From NCBI GenBank assembly GCA_947561715.1, contig OX387199.1, forward strand, positions 10,607,001-10,671,000: a stretch of 64,000 nucleotides of DNA, given 5' to 3'. Shown here piece after piece: positions 61,627 to 64,000 of the stretch (its first letter is position 1; every line of letters begins with the position of its first letter). The position numbers were made by a program, and so were the translations under genes. The DNA comes from Ascidia mentula (taxonomy: Eukaryota > Chordata > Ascidiacea > Phlebobranchia > Ascidiidae). The notes under the pieces are model-generated. The model worked only from the letters and a program-made list of their open reading frames with translations, was not told the DNA's origin and made no database searches.

Positions 61627-64000
61627 CTAATTATCGGGTTGTTAGATTTGTTTATTAAAGCTAGTAGTTTCGCTGTCACTGGCAATGTTGTTTGTATGTA
61701 ACTGTATAATAAACACGAAAAATTACCAACCCAAATTTTGAAATATACCGATCAGACAGACAGTTCTAATGATGTTTTATAACAGAAAATATATTTCGCC
61801 TAAAAAAGAATCTTCAGTTTCTGTGACTTATTCAAATAGACTTGAATTTTATTTGAATGAATATTACCTCAGAACATTCTGTTTCGTTGACTGGTTCACA
61901 AGTATATCTTTGGCTGCTTCTGGTCGCAGGGCAGTTTGGTTCTTCTTGGTAACACTCCATCATGGTACAATGGTCTTCGCTATCTTTCCAACTAACGCCC
62001 ACCTATTACAAATTACAACGATGAGATGCGGTTGCCTTGCTTTATTTGTGCCAAATACACATATCTCTATTTTGCACTTTTGTATAAACCAAAAAGTGTT
62101 TAAAAAATGCATTTTATTTTACTGGTGCTGATTTATAAGTTATGTTGTGGTGAGTTAACCTAACACTGGCTTAAATCATAAAAAACAGATGGACATCATC
62201 GTGTTGAATAAGTATGAGATACTGTACCGGGTAGGCGACGCCGTTCACCACGCACGCGACACATTTGCAACCGTATTCCGCACAACATTCATCTATCGAG
62301 TTGTTTCGGTAAGGTTTGAATCCAATTGGACAAGTGAAGTTCGCAAACGGACATTCCGAGGACAAATACTCAGTAGGTTTGCAAACACATTCATATCTAT
62401 GAAAAGCAACAATAGAAGCCGTTTGGATTTCATGTAAAGTAGCAATAAAAATCTTTCGTATATTTTTGAGTTCCTTTTATGAAATGTATTTTAAGACCAT
62501 ATAATGTGAACTTAATTACATTAAAACATAAAACCAAAAACACATACGTGGGACAGCAACCGTCCATGACCCCGGTGGGTTTGGCGACTTCGTATTCACC
62601 ACACTTCAATACAGGACAGCATGTCTCAGCATCCTGGCAAATCACTTTCTTCTCTGGGCAACACTTGCTGTTCGGGTTTTCTTCGTTATTCTTTTCAACG
62701 ATCGCCTCGCACAGTTTTAAGTCTTCTGCCCTGGGATCTTCGTGTTCGCGACATTCCTTACACACGCACTCATACGCAGGACAACATGGATGCTCCGACT
62801 CCACCTGGTTTTTCATCTCGCCGTAGTCGCATTGCATCTGTTCTGACTGGCACTTGTGTAGCTGTGTGTCATCACATACGATCTTCACCATGGGACAACA
62901 TCCCTGGTTGGGATTTTCGTCCAGAGTGCGGTTTAGTTTTACTTCGTACCATTCAGGCTCGCGAACATCTGCTGGGTTTTCATAATCTTCACCGCATTCT
63001 TCGCAGACGCATTCATATGTCGGGCAACATTCGCTCGCGTGGAAAATCGACTTTGGTACGTGATATGGTGGACAATCTGGCATTCCAGGGCAGGTCTTGC
63101 GTTTTTCATCAAACCTGTACGTACACGTTCCATCGGCAACCACCTTAACACATAGGAGATCTATACACGGGTTGTTGGTTTTCACAATTGCACCGGGAGG
63201 ATAGCTGCTGCCTTCATGCTCACATTTGGGTGGAATTCGTTTTGGAACGTAACACAAATCGACGTTGCGGTCATTGCTGCACTCGTATTGTGCGCAAGGT
63301 TCATCTGGATCCGTCCAAGTTTCCCCAAGATCGTACAAACTGTTCTTGAAGTTGCAAACTTTGCAAACGCATCGTTCCCTCCGACAACAGTTCAGTTCAT
63401 TCGTGCATCCATAATCCACATCCACGTATTCATTGTCGATCACCAACTCGTAACCGTCAGCGCAATCTTTTTTCGGGCAAGCGCTGGTTTTGCATTTCAC
63501 TGTATAACTTTCACAGCAACCATCATAATTAGTGTAAACTTGCTCCAATTCGCAGACTTCTGGCTTGGGTGTATAGGGACAGGGCGTTCGCTTGCATGTG
63601 TAACTCTCGCAGGTTGGTTGGCATTCACCAACGCCTGGCAGAGGGCCGTCGGAAACTGCCTGGTAACACGTATCGCACTCTTTCTTCGGAGGGCACAAAC
63701 TTGGATCGTAAACGCATGTGGAATTGGTCACGCAATCGCATGCGTCACGTCCGGTTACCTCCGGTCTGCATCCGGTCTTCGTCCTGCAGTTTTCAACGTC
63801 GGCGTTCACCGGGCATTCCAAAGATTCCGGACACCTGCAGTATGATGTTGGACACACAGATTTAGTTTTGTAAACTTGTTCGGGAGGAACACAACCAGCA
63901 GTAGCGTTGACATCTGGTGGACAAACACAATCATAAGTGTTGCAACATGGATCTGATGCTCCGGTTAGTTTTAGTTCTTTGGGCGATTCACAAACAGGTT
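60916..64000 (-). CDS. Gene B: secreted cysteine-rich VWC/CTCK protein (3' part; 5' end lies right of the window)
   Basis: Five minus-strand exons: 62548-64000 (open at the edge), 62228-62396, 61868-62002, 61424-61626, 60916-61072 with TAA at 60918-60916. Phases join without stops. The long exon encodes serial cysteine modules with repeated C-C-P-x-Y-E-C-V-C signatures (ECCPTYECVCEEC, HPCCPAYECVCKEC, DGCCPTYECVCK) and VWC starts such as LGETWTDPDEPCAQYEC. The protein ends in a CTCK cystine knot. VWC runs followed by CTCK are the C-terminal plan of VWF, gel-forming mucins, otogelin and SCO-spondin, where the knot makes dimers in the ER. Upstream domains are not visible, so the exact family is open. 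It lies head-to-tail with gene A, 1.3 kb apart. Confidence 0.88.
62548..64000 (-). CDS. Gene B: large VWC-repeat exon (≥1.45 kb)
   Basis: An uninterrupted frame runs from the GTATGT donor at 62547 to the window edge. It is exceptional in a region where most exons are 40-260 nt, and suggests intron loss or a retained ancestral long exon. Its product is about 12% Cys, with modules like GCVPPEQVYKTKSVCPTSYC and SCYPKKECDTC-like pairs spaced for VWC or TIL folds. No repeats at DNA level. Confidence 0.85.

Noticed and set aside
63216-63845. Plus-strand open frame of 209 codons
   Set aside because: It lies antisense to the long gene B exon, lacks recognisable domains, and is explained as a shadow of the cysteine-rich minus-strand frame.
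1-64000. tRNA, rRNA or other structured RNA genes
   Set aside because: No cloverleaf with A/B box pattern or rRNA-like stretch was recognised by eye; a covariance-model scan was not possible.

Overview
The window is animal (metazoan) genomic DNA. It is AT-rich, has no bacterial-style operons, and holds many short exons bounded by GT-AG splice sites. Nearly all coding signal is on the minus strand and encodes cysteine-rich extracellular modules: VWD, C8, TIL, VWC, EGF, chitin-binding peritrophin-A (CBM14) and a C-terminal cystine knot. Short introns, AT richness and gel-mucin/VWF-like architecture with CBM14 would fit a marine invertebrate, possibly a tunicate; that placement is inference only.

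Right end (60916-64000): the 3' end of one secreted cysteine-rich gene (gene B). A long VWC-type exon runs off the window, followed by four small exons that end in a CTCK cystine knot and a TAA stop. An intergenic stretch of about 1.3 kb follows (59589-60915).

Centre (about 44.8-59.6 kb): the 5' part of a second, giant gene (gene A), transcribed right to left. It has a signal-peptide exon, CBM14, EGF, three VWD-C8-TIL assemblies laid out like VWF/gel-mucin D1-D2-D'-D3, a Thr-rich mucin-like segment, and then a run of VWC-type cysteine modules.

Left two thirds (1-44836): gene A continues as one diverged founder-like unit (41463-44836) and then a tandem array of 11 complete, nearly identical ~3.8-kb genomic units plus the start of a twelfth. 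Each unit has 13 exons totalling 1824 nt (608 codons; one codon fewer in the first unit). The module order is TIL, VWC, VWC, VWD, C8, with about 64 cysteines and eight N-glycosylation sequons. Every unit joins the next in phase 1, so adding or losing units keeps the frame. The in-window part of gene A alone predicts a secreted protein of about 9,000 residues in roughly 190 exons.

Ten of the eleven units carry a ~830-bp non-autonomous DNA transposon (TTAA target, imperfect terminal inverted repeats, piggyBac-like) in the same intron. The eleventh has a clean TTAA empty site at that position. Patches of near-identity between the array and the otherwise diverged founder unit, and sequence sub-families among units, point to continuing gene conversion and unequal exchange.
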